Positions 33,205-47,212 of a stretch of DNA of 64,000 bases are shown one piece after another. The notes under the pieces are model-generated. The model made no database searches and was not told where the DNA came from. It saw only the letters and a list, made by a program, of their open reading frames with translations. The translations under genes were made by a program, and so were the position numbers. The stretch comes from Pyronema omphalodes (taxonomy: Eukaryota; Ascomycota; Pezizomycetes; Pezizales; Pyronemataceae). The stretch is from contig JAJJXM010000011.1 of assembly GCA_024516155.1 (NCBI GenBank), positions 591,501 to 655,500 of the forward strand, in the 5' to 3' direction. The first letter of the stretch is position 1; every line of letters starts with the position of its first letter.

Positions 33205-36200
33205 TTTTCTGTTTTGGGTCTGGAGTATTCTTAACAAGGGTCTTGTTGCTTGCTTGAATTATCGGCGTTCCGATTGTTGAAAATTATTGCGCGCACTGAA
33301 GTACGGGTGAGTTGATAAGGTCTGGAGAGAAAATGCTTAGCGGCTACATTCTTATAATGGATTTGATACGCTTTCGTCACCCTTCTTTTTACCATTAACT
33401 TGGAAGATGATTTCCTGTAATTATCCTGGGCCCAAAAAATTCTTGGTTCATCCCCAACGTCCAAATAAATATATCCCTTCACTTTGGAAGGGATTGATAG
33501 GGTCCTGAAGTGCTCATGACGTCAAAGACGTCATCAGTGTGGCGTAAACAGTGGCACTGCTGGGATATTTGATGGTTCAAGTTACACAAAGCCACGTTGA
33601 TCGTCGTTACGATGGTACCTGCGGGACAGCAGGTTTCCTCCGAAAAACGTCAAAGAGTGTCGATGTATGTTGTGCGCCTCAAGGTGGCCTCGAGGCACAA
33701 CTCAAGATAGGGCTAGGTTAGGCTACAATATATGGCTTCTCGCCTTAGACGTCCCTGAGGCTTAAGCCCTGAGGCGAAGCTAGGCTGTTTATCGTCTAGA
33801 CTAAATAACTTACGACTGCGACAGGTTTAGGTTTATGAACGTAATATTCTTAAGGCCGACCAACGGTTCTTCCCGATTGTCTGTGAGACATAAGAGCTTT
33901 AACGAGGCTGTCACGATTTGAGGTTCAATAGTTGATTCACATACCTTAGCGATGCCTACTTTGTGCTGAATTGTGTGTAGGAATTTATGGTTACACACTG
34001 AGCAACAGGGTCTAAATTCTGAACCTCCCAATGACTAATACAAGTACGGTATGCCGCAAAGCATTCTTAGCGCTAAATCATTCACACAGGGAACAAAGCG
34101 TCAGCCTCAATGCACCGCCACGTGGATCAATCATAAAGCGCAACTATCTACATAGAGACAGCATGTTAAGTTGCTTCGACGCCCCAAACTTCAACCAACA
34201 CCTTTAGTTAGCTGAAAGTCACGACTACAGCGACCGCAGTCCCTTGGATTTCATATTCACAGCGTTTGAACTCCCTAATCGATATAATAAAATACGAACC
34301 TAGATGCTTGTGTCTTCAGTCACCGAAATACTTTGACTCATCAAGTTGAGTCAGGGATGCCCCTTCAGTTACAACACAGTAAGAAGTTCCAAGGGAACAC
34401 TGGCGAAAATTTACAGAATGTGGTTTTAGAAGAAGGATGCAAGGTTCCTATCGACTCAAAATATCTTACGACAACATATGGTAAGCTTCGACAACTGCAG
34501 TAGTCAGAATTGCGACATTCTTCACCGCTACTCTAAGGCGCCAACAGATCTATTGAGACCCCGTGCCTCGCACCGTTGATGAGGGCCGTTTACGAGAAAA
34601 GTCTCACAAATTATACAGCACTGAAGTAGGATATACGAGCACATGTCCATAACTTCTGCGCGACCACGGTCTCAGTTCACAAACTGCAAAGTATAGCAAA
34701 CACGTTTTCATGATGAGTGGACTCGGGGCTTACAGCTCTTTTCGGCGATTCCGAAGAAGCACCGAGAGGAATGCGACACCACGTTAGAGTATATACCTAC
34801 AGGTCATATTCTATTAGTTATACACACATTGGATACCAAATAGCGAGCAAATGTTTCGAGGGTCACCTGAGTACAGAAGCTCCGCGAGTGCTTTCGTATG
34901 AAATCGGAACTTTTGGTAGTCCAACCGAATCTGGTGGCCGGCTTCATATTGCATTACTTTATAAATACCATTCATGGAGAGCATGAATTTGAACACCCTG
35001 AGGGTTTCGGCTGAGGATCCGTGGGTGTGGGAAGTTCCACTTCCAATGGGCGAATCGGAACCCTACCCCAGTGTGGAGTTGAAATAATCTACGGAGATTA
35101 TATTCCTTACCTTACGATATATGTAGAAACCCACGATTGATCCTACATGTGCATGTGGAATGAACTTTTTTACTTCTTTGAATGAATCGTTTGCACCGGA
35201 GAGCTTTATCGAATCGCAATTTATTCATGGTGAGGAGGTGTTTGGATATCTGGCAGCTACTACAACCGGCCTCGTGTTCAGCAACTGATTTAAACCATTT
35301 GAAGGTTTCTCCACGGATTACATTATTTTTGGATATCACAGGGCTCAGTACATAAAAATCAGGTAACCTTGAACTCCCTACCATTACGGTGTTACCACAG
35401 ATATATCCAAGATTTGCATCTGGATATGATCATTTTCATTGGAAATTTTAACGATACCTTTGCTGAAGGAGCGAATTTTTGAATGAATGACCTACAATCG
35501 ATTTTCCAGAGTCTTGCCTTTACCTTTTGCCTTCTTGACTTCATCGCCGTTGATAGTCATGGATTTGATTGCGGTTCTCATGATGCATGTCCGAGAGTCG
35601 AGTGATTTCTCGTCTAGTACAGTGTCGTTAGCAGGGTACATACCGCTACTGGTCGAGGGCAAATGTGACCCTGAGGCTAATCATAATTGGAATGGTGCGC
35701 CTTGAGAGAGCTTCAACTTCGAACATCGTTCACCGAATCAGCAAAAAGGCCTAGATGAAAATTAAAGGCGTTGAAAAAAAGATTCTCTTTTTCGTTGAAT
35801 TTGGGCCTCCGGAATTGACCTTGTCTATCATGAAGATTTTGTCGCACGTTCTCTCTTATGGATAGTCTGGATTTCAGAAGCACTGGTCTTCACCGTCAGG
35901 ACCTATCTCTGATTGATGTTCGTCACACCCTACCCGCGCTATCTGGTGCGGAGGCTTCATATCTTAGCGGGGGTTGCCACAGAAAGCGACGTCTTTGCCC
36001 CTGGATATGTACAAATATTACACAGGCACAGGTACGGTTACATCACAGTCATGCACCCCACCCAGCACCCCACCCAGCACCCCGCCTTCATTAATGTATC
36101 GATGCCGAGAAAATAAATATGTTTGAGCTCAATTAAATTTCAGCGCATGCACAAAAGGTCAATTCGGGCAATTGATTTGTATAAAATAATTTTTTAGAGT

Positions 36201-37218
36201 TTTCAATATGTTCTACTGGGTGTAGATGGTTCTTGTGGCTGTTGCATGAACCATAACATCCCGGGAGAGGGGGTAACTTACTATCATCAAAAATATGACT
36301 GCACCCGCACGCATTGGTGCGCATCACAACGGCTATCGTCAAACATGCTTGTTACCTATGCGTACCCGGAAGACAGAACGTGCTGCAAAGACTTGCGCGT
36401 GCTTTTCAAAACTTTGCATGCGCACCATACGCAGCAGCAGGTTTTTCTCGTGCCGTGTTGATGAACTCTTGGAAGACTACCCGAACACCCAAGATGTTCT
36501 AGGTCGGGCGGTATTCTTACCTGGAGATCAAATTGCGGGCGATGATCCCCTATCCAGTTCCCGTTTGAAGGTGAAGTAGCCGCGGAAAGCTGGGAAGATG
36601 TCCGACAAACGACGCAAACATAGAGAGGAATTTTCCTTTTTCCACTGCTCCGATGAGGATCAAACGGGACCAAATTTGTGGGAGGGGTTGCCGCTCGTTC
36701 ATACCTAGAGTAGTAATCGCTTTTTGGGATCCAACTCCGTACCCCGACATATCCGAAGCTGTAACTATTAATTTTCACATGGCTTTTTTTTTTTTTCGTT
36801 TTCTCTCCCAATTTACACACCAGTCGATGGTTTGCAGCTTGCATTGCATCTTTTCGTCCGCCCTGTGGCATAATTTTGCGTCTATGGTTCCATACATGTG
36901 GTATGGTGCAGGCAGAGGGAAAACATAGCAGCCTAGACTTATTTGATGTAGCAGGAGGCATCGTTGACTGACTGGCTCGTATGTTTTGCTTGAAAGATAC
37001 TCGTTTTTTGTTGAGGTATTTTTATTACTGTCCCGCCCATGCCCGCCAATACAAAATCAACACCCACTAGTGGATTAGGATGGGGGATTTTCACAGCCCC
37101 ATGCTCGTCTGTCAAACTTTATCCGCTGAGCCCAGTCCGTTCAGCAATTTCTTACCCCGCTTCGCTTTTTTGGGTGGTGGTGTGAAGCTGGAAGCGGATG
37201 CACGAAGTGGGGGGAAAG
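33205..37218. other. 4-kb gene-poor stretch upstream of THI4
   Basis: No supported gene. Open frames (up to 201 codons at 36356-36961, minus) lack protein character. A 49-codon minus-strand ORF at 35492-35641 (MYPANDTVLDEKSLDSRTCI start) has reasonable codons but no known family. A short direct repeat CCCAGCACCCCA lies near 36060-36082. A T14 run sits at 36785-36798. Confidence 0.45.
33516..33534. promoter_or_regulatory. CRE-like palindrome (bZIP site candidate)
   Basis: Perfect inverted repeat ATGACGTC-AAA-GACGTCAT. It includes TGACGTCA, the binding site of ATF/CREB-type bZIP factors (Atf1/AtfA stress regulators in fungi). It lies 312 bp upstream of the small conserved gene on the minus strand. 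Function inferred. Confidence 0.5.
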
Positions 37219-37226
37219 ATATAAAA
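37219..37226 (+). promoter_or_regulatory. TATA box of THI4
   Basis: ATATAAAAT lies about 30-35 bp before a CT-rich stretch (GGACCTTTCTTTCTCC) that looks like a transcription start, and about 460 bp before the THI4 ATG, leaving room for the long spliced leader. Confidence 0.5.
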
Positions 37227-37314
37227 TGCTAGCCAAAGGACCCCGCTGGACGGACCTTTCTTTCTCCAACAACCGCATCTCATCACATCTCATCACTTAA
37301 CCTTTACTACGTCC

Positions 37315-37383
37315 GTAAATCAAAGTTCTTTTGCAATTGTTCTTTTGCTTCAATTTCCCTCCAGAATACTAACAATTCTTCAG
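37315..37383 (+). other. Probable first 5'UTR intron of THI4
   Basis: Donor GTAAAT at 37315, textbook branch TACTAAC near 37367-37373 and acceptor TTCAG at 37379-37383. Fungal THI4/thiA leaders often carry two introns, and a second follows. Confidence 0.45.
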
Positions 37384-37390
37384 AAACCAA

Positions 37391-37462
37391 ATGTACAAAC
37401 CCGATACCAGTGGTAGCCGTAATGGCCGAGGAGGCGGAAGCAATATGGATTTCTATCGTTGA
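37391..37462 (+). other. Upstream ORF in the THI4 leader (23 codons)
   Basis: Opens with an ATG at 37391 and ends in TGA at 37460-37462, encoding MYKPDTSGSRNGRGGGSN then MDFYR. It lies in the leader exon just before the riboswitch intron donor at 37483, so it stays in the mature mRNA whichever way that intron is spliced. It may hold down translation of THI4. Not tested. Confidence 0.55.
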
Positions 37463-37482
37463 AGAAGTTATCTTATGATCAG

Positions 37483-38767
<1,285 letters not shown>

Positions 38768-40357
38768 ACTCGTTCAAACTGAACATATAAAAATTATCTT
38801 AGCATTGTTTTGGGTTATTGGGTCTCAATCGGGGTTATTCTTTCACAGTTAGTTTTCATGTATGCGATATCTCTGCATTTTTACGAGAAAAATATGATAC
38901 TTTTCTTTTCATCGAATTACTTCTTTTTTCTTTCATCATTTTGACAGGAGAGTGCTCTCGAATTCATAAGACCTTGCCAACGGCCTGGACCTTTCCGTAA
39001 GGTGAGTCAAGACTGCGGTGCTCTCTGCGGACCAAAACCAATGAAACCAACCAGGCCTTTGATGGCATGATATTATCGTCATGCCAATCTTTTGGTGGAA
39101 TTAGCGAAAAATTGCGTGCTGGGCTAGATTTTCCTCTAGCGTAAGTGTGTTGAATCTAGCGAAGTTCGGCGAAGGCGAAGTGAAGCCCGCGAGAATTTTA
39201 GTCGAGCATCCCCCGCGCGATGCGAGGCGCTAGAGTAAATCTACGCGGCTTCCTCCGATTGCCAAGGTGATGAGCGAAACACTAAGAGGTCCAGCAAGTC
39301 TTACTGGGAAATTACTAAATTATCTGATGATCTTAGGGTTTCTACTAAGATGATAATAGATTATCTGATTATTGTATGGGAACTAGTTTGTGACCTGATT
39401 ATTTGATTTTATTAGTAGCAAAGATCGGTCACATTTAAACAGGTTCCTCCCCACCAACGGATCCCGAGTCGAGTACCTCAGGTCGCCGAGGATCCCCGGC
39501 CCATGTTCGGACATGAGGCGAAATGTGATTGTGATACGGAATGCATCGTATTTCCCCGGCCATCAGTCGCCATTGAAAAAATTCCTATCTACAGCGAGAT
39601 ATGTATCATGTATGATCAACGTTCCCTCATCGCATATCGATTCTGCTCAACCAAAATACCTCTGCCGTGACAGCCGCATTCCCGTTTCACCAATTATCTG
39701 ATCGGACGAGCGATATAAAATAACGATGCCGTCATAAAGCAGGGTGATAGAGTTGCTACAATAGCTTGATGACCTAAGTCAAACACGGCCAGACCTAAAT
39801 TTTATGGCTCTGTGTATCCATTCCCAAGCCCAATCGCCGTTGTGGCGCCTGTGACATGTGATAAGAATTCTAGCGCAATTGTAAGTGATGATCTGTGATG
39901 GGCTGGTTCTGGTGATATTTTGTGATCGGGAACATATGTCGTCAAGCTGGTATGTGGTCAACGGGACCTGATATGCATGTCAACGTCGAACTCACTTACA
40001 CATCTGCATTATCATGGATTATCGGATCTTCATACAAAGTCAGATGAAAGAACTGCATCCGAGGTGACACAAGTGTGTGTATGTAGTTATTTCGGAAGGG
40101 TAGCTTGCATGAAGCGTGTGTATAAGTACTTGTTGAGAAAACCTTCTGCAATAAGATAGTGCAAAAGTTTTGTATGCATGCTGTTTGCTGGTAGGATATT
40201 ATTCTCTGTTAAAATACCTATTCATGATTCTTGAGTCGTCATCTAGTCAACTTCGTACTGGGCCATGTCTCGGGATCATTCATGTTTCTGATGATTGGAA
40301 ATTCCCCTTAGCTTTATTTAATCAATCTGTTCGTACATCTCATCTTAAACCCGTCTC
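38768..40357. other. 1.6-kb gene-free stretch
   Basis: 3' flank of THI4 and 3' flank of the pathogen-related gene. Includes a small TIR-bounded segment at 39123-39246. Short open frames here carry no domain. Confidence 0.5.
39123..39246. mobile_element. Candidate miniature inverted-repeat element (124 bp)
   Basis: Ends are imperfect inverted repeats: GCTAGATTTTCCTCTAGCG (39123-39141) and, on the other strand, GCGTAGATTTACTCTAGCG (39246-39228). The inside is GC-rich without coding. A MITE-like relic is possible; no target-site duplication is certain. Confidence 0.35.
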
Positions 40358-41279
40358 CTAATGGTAACCCAACGGGCAAGTTGCCCCTTCCTCCAAAGGA
40401 GCCATCATCTCCACCTTCTCACCATCTTCAAGAGTCTGTAGCCCTTCACTAATCAACTGTCTAAACATCTGATCCGGTTCCCAAAAAGTCTCGATATAAG
40501 TAATTTGAAACTTCTCGTTGACGTGAGCAACAGTAACTCCAAAAACTTCGATCACCTTTCCAGAAGCTTTTGCAAAAACTGTTCTACCCGAAGATAATTT
40601 TGCTCTGTAGTTTCCAGTCATTTTTCCTATATAAATTAATTAGCATTATATCCAGCAATTTAGTTGAGATGTAAATGAGTAAAAGATAAAAATAAAACGC
40701 ACCCCAATGTCTCCACTTAATGCTAACCTTCGGCGGACCCCCAATAACCTCAATGACCTCCCAGTTAAAAGTTCTCATAGCACCTTTAAACATCTTATGA
40801 CTAGCCGAGAAGTCTATAGCGTTCGTTTCATAGACTCCTTTAACCCCATCCTCACCAATCAAGGCATTATAAGTTCCCAGCTTCAACATATCATCCGCAC
40901 TCATCCCAGGTCCTCCGTTCAAATGGAATGAGTATTTCTCCTGAGAAATGGTTCGCCATTGCTTAGGGTTGGTTTTGTAGGAAGCTTCCTTTTCCCAGTT
41001 TTTGACCAGGTTTTGGACGAGGAATTCTAGAGACTCTGGAGCCCAGTTGGTGGATTTTGTCAACTCGAAGGTGGTGTTGGAGGCGTTGTAGTCCGGAGCA
41101 CGTTGGTAGCGCCATTCGGCATCTATAGCGATGGATTAGAGTTTATTCCCAGTGGTTAAGAGATAATGGGATGAATAGAACAGAAAACCAGAAATATTAC
41201 CATCTTTCAAGACCGCATCAGGATTCAATAAAAAGTCAGGCAGAGCAGTAGCCGGCGGAGCTTCAATTTCAGTAGCCAT
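40358..41279 (-). CDS. Pathogen-related protein (SnoaL/NTF2-like fold)
   Basis: Three exons on the minus strand: 41279-41201, 41122-40703 and 40626-40358; 255 residues. Conserved series: DAEWRYQRAPDYNASNTTFE, WAPESLEFLVQNLVKNWEKE, YSFHLNGGPGMSADDMLKLG TYNALIG, SSH-like SASHKMFKGAMRTFNWEVIE, GPPKVSIKWRHWG, then MTGNYRAKLSSGRTV and VIEVFGVTVAHVNEKFQITY IETFWEPDQMFRQL. These match the plant (barley) pathogen-related protein family also found widely in ascomycetes, with a SnoaL-like cone fold. Biochemical activity is unknown. Introns are 78 and 76 nt with donors GTAATA and GTGCGT. Cytosolic, no signal peptide. Confidence 0.85.
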
Positions 41280-42392
41280 GGTGTTGTCGTTAAGCTTTAA
41301 ATTATAATCCGTCTGATTATAAAATACTCGTGGTGCAGTGGTGGGACAAAGAAAGAAATATCGGATAAACAAGAGGAATTTTATAGAGTTTATATAACTA
41401 GATCCCTTCAACTCGATCTTGATTAATTCGTCCCGGATCAACAAACCGCCTACCACATCGTCGGGTTTTCTTTGACCCTTCTCCAACCCGGATTATTGTT
41501 TCTAGAGATGGTAAGATCGCATAGATTCAGATGCAAAATACCGATCCATCATCCTGAACTCCACTTGCATCGTGGGGGTGCGTTGGGGGATATTAGAGGG
41601 GGGAGGGGGGGGATATACACGCACATTTCGGTAACTTGCTGCCTACCCCGTGTCTTATTCTTACTACAATTTCTCCTCTATTCCGATATTAACCAGTGAC
41701 GGGTCGTTTCTAGAACGGCAATCTAAGCTTCAGTATCGGCTCGATCATAAATCTCAGCTTACATTGATTGCATTGAATTAAATTATTTTTATATTACCAT
41801 TGGCGATAAGCAAGTAAGCAATCACAAATAAGCGGCGAATATAATTAGGCATTTCACGGCTTGTACATAAGTTGTAGTATGCATATGTGTGTATGAACGA
41901 TGAGTTTCTCGATGTCTCACTCTACTTGGCTTTTTTGTTCCAATTCAGAGTGCAACTTGTAGCTTATGCGATGCGGAACTTCTCCGCGAATTTCTAGATC
42001 CTGGTAATACACAACGGAGAACCTAGAAACGCACAGCTACAGATAAATCTATCTAAGACATACATATATGTATCCCTACGTACATAACAAGTGCAGGAAC
42101 GTCCCGTACCGAATATCTTAATCTTGAACCATGATAACAAACCAGATGATTTTGAAACATTCGGAAAAAAATACGCTGGTGGGTGATTGGTGGTAATTTA
42201 TCCGCATTCCATTTTAACGGTACAGATCTAGGTTTACCCCGGGTTTATCAATGCATACCGGGATTGATAATAGTCATACACATCGCACTGTTGCAACCTC
42301 ATTCAATTGTAATGCTTGGACCGCACTATTAGGATGCATCAATTCCGAAGCTATGTCTACCTAAATCCACATAGTTAGTTCCAGACCGGCAT
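41280..42392. other. 1.1-kb intergenic stretch
   Basis: Promoter side of the pathogen-related gene. A G-rich block (GGGGGGAGGGGGGG-like) lies at about 41598-41611. No gene seen. Confidence 0.45.
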
Positions 42393-43278
42393 CTATAGAT
42401 ACAAGGGTTTTTTTAATTTTGGTAGATACAATTTATTCAGACCAGAAGGAAAATGATTGCTGGCATCAGTATCCTGTTCCAGCTTCAAGTTGCGAAAGAG
42501 AGCTTGCTTTTGCCGGCGCTGGCTAAGTTTGGCTGCCCCACGAACCTTCAGGACTGAGATTGCCCTGGGAAATAGTGCTTCCTGTCTGCGCAGGATCTGC
42601 ATGATCCAGTTCCATAGTGCCTTTGGTAGTGGTGTATTTGGGTCTTCAGCATTGGCTTTGAACATCTCTGAAAGTTCCTGTTCGAAATCACGGCGGTTCT
42701 CGGGGTCATAGGACATTGCAAGCTTTCCAAGTAAGTCTTCGGAATTTTCAATTTGCTTTACAATAGCGAATATCGTTTCACTATTCACATATTAGTTCGC
42801 TATCTCAAAATTATCCCTACAAATACAATACAAATACTATATACATACGAAACACGATCCCAAGAAGCGATATATCAGGTACTACAGTATAAACTGTGGA
42901 CTGCGATTAGGCAAGGCCACTCATTTATACTAATCATACCCTCCATACAGCGATAGCAAGTACTGTAGCAGATACAGTTTACAAGTACAGCATACTATTC
43001 CATGCACAATAAACAGTACATTATTCCAGGATGTAGCATGGGATACTAACTAGAAAGCTAGACATAGGCTGTTGCACCGTGCAATACAAGACAACAGGCC
43101 TATGTTAAGCAGACTTCTAGCATACAACCCTTGGCTTCAACCTGGGCAGCAAGTGTAGAGGTATTGCAGGTAGATAGAGTGGAGCTTACCGTTGGGCAGC
43201 TGAATGTGCTCGTGCCGGGTTGGTTACGGGAGAAGGTAGCGAGGGTTTTGGTTGAGTTTTCTTTGGCGCACGAGGCAT
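42393..43278 (-). CDS. Tentative two-exon gene of unknown function
   Basis: The 129-codon frame at 42393-42780 has protein-like content (ETIFAIVKQIENSEDLLGKL, YDPENRRDFEQELSEMFKAN, LPKALWNWIMQILRRQEALF) but no ATG at its start. It begins right after an acceptor (GAATAG, 42782-42781). An upstream exon 43278-43190 (MPRAPKKTQPKPSLPSPVTN PARAHSAAQ) ends in a good donor CG|GTAAGC, and joining them keeps the frame (158 residues). The intron would be 409 nt, long here, so another first exon is possible. Basic N-terminus, helical middle, C-terminal NKLYLPKLKKPLYL. No family recognised. Confidence 0.4.
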
Positions 43279-44891
43279 ATTGCAAAATTCTAGTAAAGTA
43301 GAGGAAGGTGGAGGCTGTGATTTGGAGGGTTTCAGGTGAAGATTCTAATGATCAGCGATGTGTTAGTTAATTGTGAATAGCAAATATTTGTTATACTCTT
43401 TCTGGGTAAAGGGGATAGAGGAAGTGGAAGAAGGGGGGGGGGGGGGGGGGTACTGGATTAGAGGAGAATACTTCGGTCAGAGTTGCTGCCGAAGAGTCTT
43501 GGTTGGAAATAACAGGAAGATGCGCAGTTCTTCGCTGTGGTGGATTAGTGTTGTTTGGTAGTTGTTTGGAGTCGGAGGAAGAGGGGAGGCAAAGCACACG
43601 CGCCGATAGTGCAGCGGCACCTGCATGCTCGGCATTTGGTTGCTATGGTGACACCATACCGCGGCAACCGCGATCACCACGGCGGCAGCAACCAGCAAGG
43701 GCCGGCCAAAGGCTGGCCACCAACCACACAATCTCTTGCATAGATGTATTGATAAAACCAAATGGATTAGCAGTTTCACCACGGCAGTAATCCAGACCGG
43801 TACAATCAGTAGAACTACGGTATACATATCTCACATTGAAAAGCTATTTTTACCAAGTCTTCACCATAAGCACGCATAAACAACCCAGACATTACCCATC
43901 TGAAGCATTATAATCGCTTTCTAGTCTCTGAGCCTCCAGAAAACTCTACAACAAATATAAAATCGCATAAAAAGTACTCCAAGCCAGCAGTAGTATTTTA
44001 ACAAAAACCATCTCATCATATCATACACCAATCCCCCACGCTCTGAAACTCCACAGGTGATGACAGATACCAATCTCCACCGGGTTATTACATATCCAGA
44101 TGTAACAATATTCAGGGACCCGATAGACCCAATGTTTCCAACAGTTCTGACGGATATAGAAACTGCACCACGGTAACCGACAGTCGATTTCTAGTCACCG
44201 ATCAAAAGCGGTGAAAAAATCCAGAAGAAAACATCTTTACATGTTGTAAAACGAGCACGCTTACTTTCTTTGAGCTAGTAATACAAGGCTTATGGAACTG
44301 TGATTGTGTCTTTAAGGAGAATAAGGACTGTTGTCCTTGTAACTGATGAATACCGTGGTTGTAGATGTCGGCATCATACGCTTGCACTCGATTCCTGGGG
44401 TTGCAACAAGGCTCGGACAAGGCTGAGGATATGAGAGTTGACTGGGGACTGTTTCTGAACGGAAAATGGCGTTTACACTTCTTGGATTGGAATACGATTT
44501 ATGTCTCGGTTAAGATAATGAACCGTCGGCCTGGATACTGGGTTCTGCGAGAATGTATGACGTGATGTACTGATACACCGCTATGAGATGGGTCCTTGAA
44601 ACAGATATATGTACTTGGGATGGGAGTACAGATGCAGCGAGCCTATTTGCTTATACTCTACGCCGTGACACGGGAACCAACCTGAGCTACACTTTCATTT
44701 TCCCTGTGTGCGCATGAGGCCGTGGATCGATTAGAGACATCAAGGAAATCATTGCCGGACTTGGATGCCACTAAATAACAGAAAGTAACTTCCAGAAAAT
44801 GCTTCGTAAAGTAAACAACTTATATGATATGCGCTCGAACTCCACTACTTAATCCGTTTTCGCGCACAAAAAAAAAAACACCATTTTCCCT
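43279..44891. other. 1.6-kb gene-free stretch with G18 run
   Basis: Contains an uninterrupted run of 18 G at 43433-43450. Overlapping 60-110 codon frames at 43370-43830 on both strands are considered chance. Nothing else recognised. Confidence 0.5.
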
Positions 44892-46543
44892 CTACAACAT
44901 CACCATTCCAATTCCACTTCCGTTCTTCTCATCAATCATGTTCTTCTCGTCAACTCCTCCCCTGATATACGCCGTCCTCCAGTTGAAAAGGTAGTAATGA
45001 AGCTGTCCATCACCAGCACCAAACTTTTGCTTCTCCAGGAAGAGGGTGTTATCTAGCAAAGTAAGAGCGTTAAGAACATCAAATCCAACCTAGAGTATTA
45101 TTAGTAATTTCATTTTAAAATAGGTATGATTATGATTACTTACCTGCTTGCAAAGAACTAAAGCATCACCGATAAGCTCGTTAAGTCGTACTTTGAGATC
45201 TTTCTTGATCTCCTCTTCCGACTTGTCTGCCTGGAATGCAGTTTCCGAGGCATAGTAGAAGAGGTATGCCGCCTTGACAGTCTTAAACTCAGAGTTTCCT
45301 ATAACCGAAGACTCTAGCGAATAGAAAGAGAACATGTCTGTAATCTTTCCTTCATCATTCTCAATGACATATGTCCAGACAACTCTGTCGTCCTGCTTGT
45401 CTGCAGGAGTCCTTGATAGGAACCAATGCTCAATCTCCTTCCTGTCGAACACAGGCGCCATCTCAAACCGTTCCAAATACCGGGAAAGAAGGTCTAGAAC
45501 CTGATCGATATCCTTCTCCTGCATTTCTCTCAATCCCTTCAACTTGGTATTTCCAGGAACCGCGTATCTAGCAATCTGGCGCTGGGGAGTGCTGTTTGGC
45601 GGTAGAGGGCTGAAGCCAACTTTGTGGAGCTTACTCCAGTTAAGACTACGGTGGTAGTATCTGCAGGTAGATACCGGCTTGGGAAGAACAATTCCGGCAG
45701 TGTAGATAGCGTTCCAGATACCCTCCAAGTTGCATCTCCGAGTAATTTCCTTGATCAAGACAGGCGCCAATCTCTTCTCACGAAGCTTCTTGTGAATGCA
45801 AAGGAAGTTGATTTCCGAGACGTTGAGAACCTTCTCGCGAACTCTCAGCTGAACAGGAATACCGGAGATGAAGGCTACAAGCTTCTTAGACTTGGAAGCA
45901 CGAACACCAACGTGCCACTGTTTAAGCCAACCGGGAGACTTGAGCGCCCAGTCGAGGAAGGAAGCTGAGTAGTTGAATCGGAACATGGCCTCCTGGTCCT
46001 CAACGTAGTGACCGGTCAAAAGCTCATAAACCTCCTTGAGCTGTGCTTCATCGTTCAAGTCCAGAGTTACCCACTCAAATCCTTCGAGCATTGCGGAACC
46101 CTCGGTAGGGACTACTGGATTCTCGGCTTGGACGGGACCATCGACGACAGGTGCGTTATCGGGCTCATCTGAAAAGTACAATATTAGAAACAACACTGTA
46201 TGGGTACCAGAGCGATGAACTTCATACCAAAGCGCGCAACGGGCTGGGTAGCCCAGAACTTGTAGCTTGCCATGTCCTTCCTGTTCTTTCCTCCGGTGGG
46301 CTAATTACTGTTAGTAGAGCTCCATCGCTATGCTAAGACACCTACCAAACCTGTTGCGACCTCCTGAAGTGATAGCTCCTTCAAAAGCTTAGCAATACTG
46401 TTCTTGTCGAGACCCTTGAATTCACTAGCAAGAGCCAGGTTTTGGCTGAGGAGCGTGCTGGCGGTGTCATCGAGATCCTTCTCCTTTCCCTTTCCTTTGT
46501 CCTTGGAGGCGGAGGGCTTGTTTTTGTCCTTTGGTGGGGCCAT
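44892..46543 (-). CDS. NMT1: Glycylpeptide N-tetradecanoyltransferase (N-myristoyltransferase)
   Basis: Four exons on the minus strand: 46543-46346, 46300-46228, 46168-45144 and 45089-44892; 497 residues. Lys-rich N-terminus ([20 protein letters not shown]), then [124 protein letters not shown], and the C-terminal [20 protein letters not shown] ... GIGMVML. Two GNAT-like halves bind myristoyl-CoA and peptide; the C-terminal carboxylate after Leu is the catalytic base and is in place. It myristoylates N-terminal Gly of Arf and other proteins in the cytosol. Introns are 45, 59 and 54 nt. Divergent from UTP25. Confidence 0.96.
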
Positions 46544-47212
46544 ATCGGAAGGCGGTGGCGATATGGCTTGCGATATTCGTGTAACTGCGCGAGACGAGGA
46601 GCTTCTGTTGCTTAGGTTACCTAGATGGTGGGGTGGTGGGGCTCAAATAAAGTGGGTTTGACACCTAACCCCGTTTAATGCCAAGACGTCACGAGGAATC
46701 TGCAACGTATGCCAGAATTGAGATGTGTACAAGTTAAATATACTGGATGTTCACATGCCACAGCCATGAAGAACAAAGTGAAAAATTGTTGGCCCAATAG
46801 GCAGGGGGAAACAGGAGAAAATGACGGGTTCCGGAGCTTCTTTTCATGCAAGGCGGCCATCGAAGAGCTATACAACATGCACTGGTACAGTGTAGAGCAC
46901 ATACTTCAGCTGGCCGGTGGGAATTGAGTCTGTATGAAACCTATCGAAAACGGCCATATGTTCTGAGCAGTGTGGGCTTGAGTCTTTAAAGATGAATATT
47001 CATGAATGCACGTGAGCGGCACCTTTTGCCCTGAAGATCGGAGGAGGACCTGCGAGAAATCACGCTAGTAGAATGTGCCAAGCCTTCGCGTGCGCAGACA
47101 TCGCTAGGGCGTCGCGTTATCCCTGCAGCGCCTTAGCATCTTCACAGAAAAGTTTATCGCAGAGCCCCAGCATTGACGAGCAGCAACTTCAACATTTCCG
47201 TCACAACCAATT
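46544..47212. promoter_or_regulatory. Divergent intergenic region NMT1 / UTP25
   Basis: About 670 bp between start codons. Small open frames on both strands at 46675-46927 mirror each other and are not counted as genes. Confidence 0.45.

Noticed and set aside
35492..35641. 49-codon minus-strand ORF beginning MYPANDTVLD
   Set aside because: Reasonable codons but too short and unrecognised; kept only as a note.
36356..36961. 201-codon minus-strand open frame upstream of THI4
   Set aside because: Random-looking composition, no domain, no splice logic.
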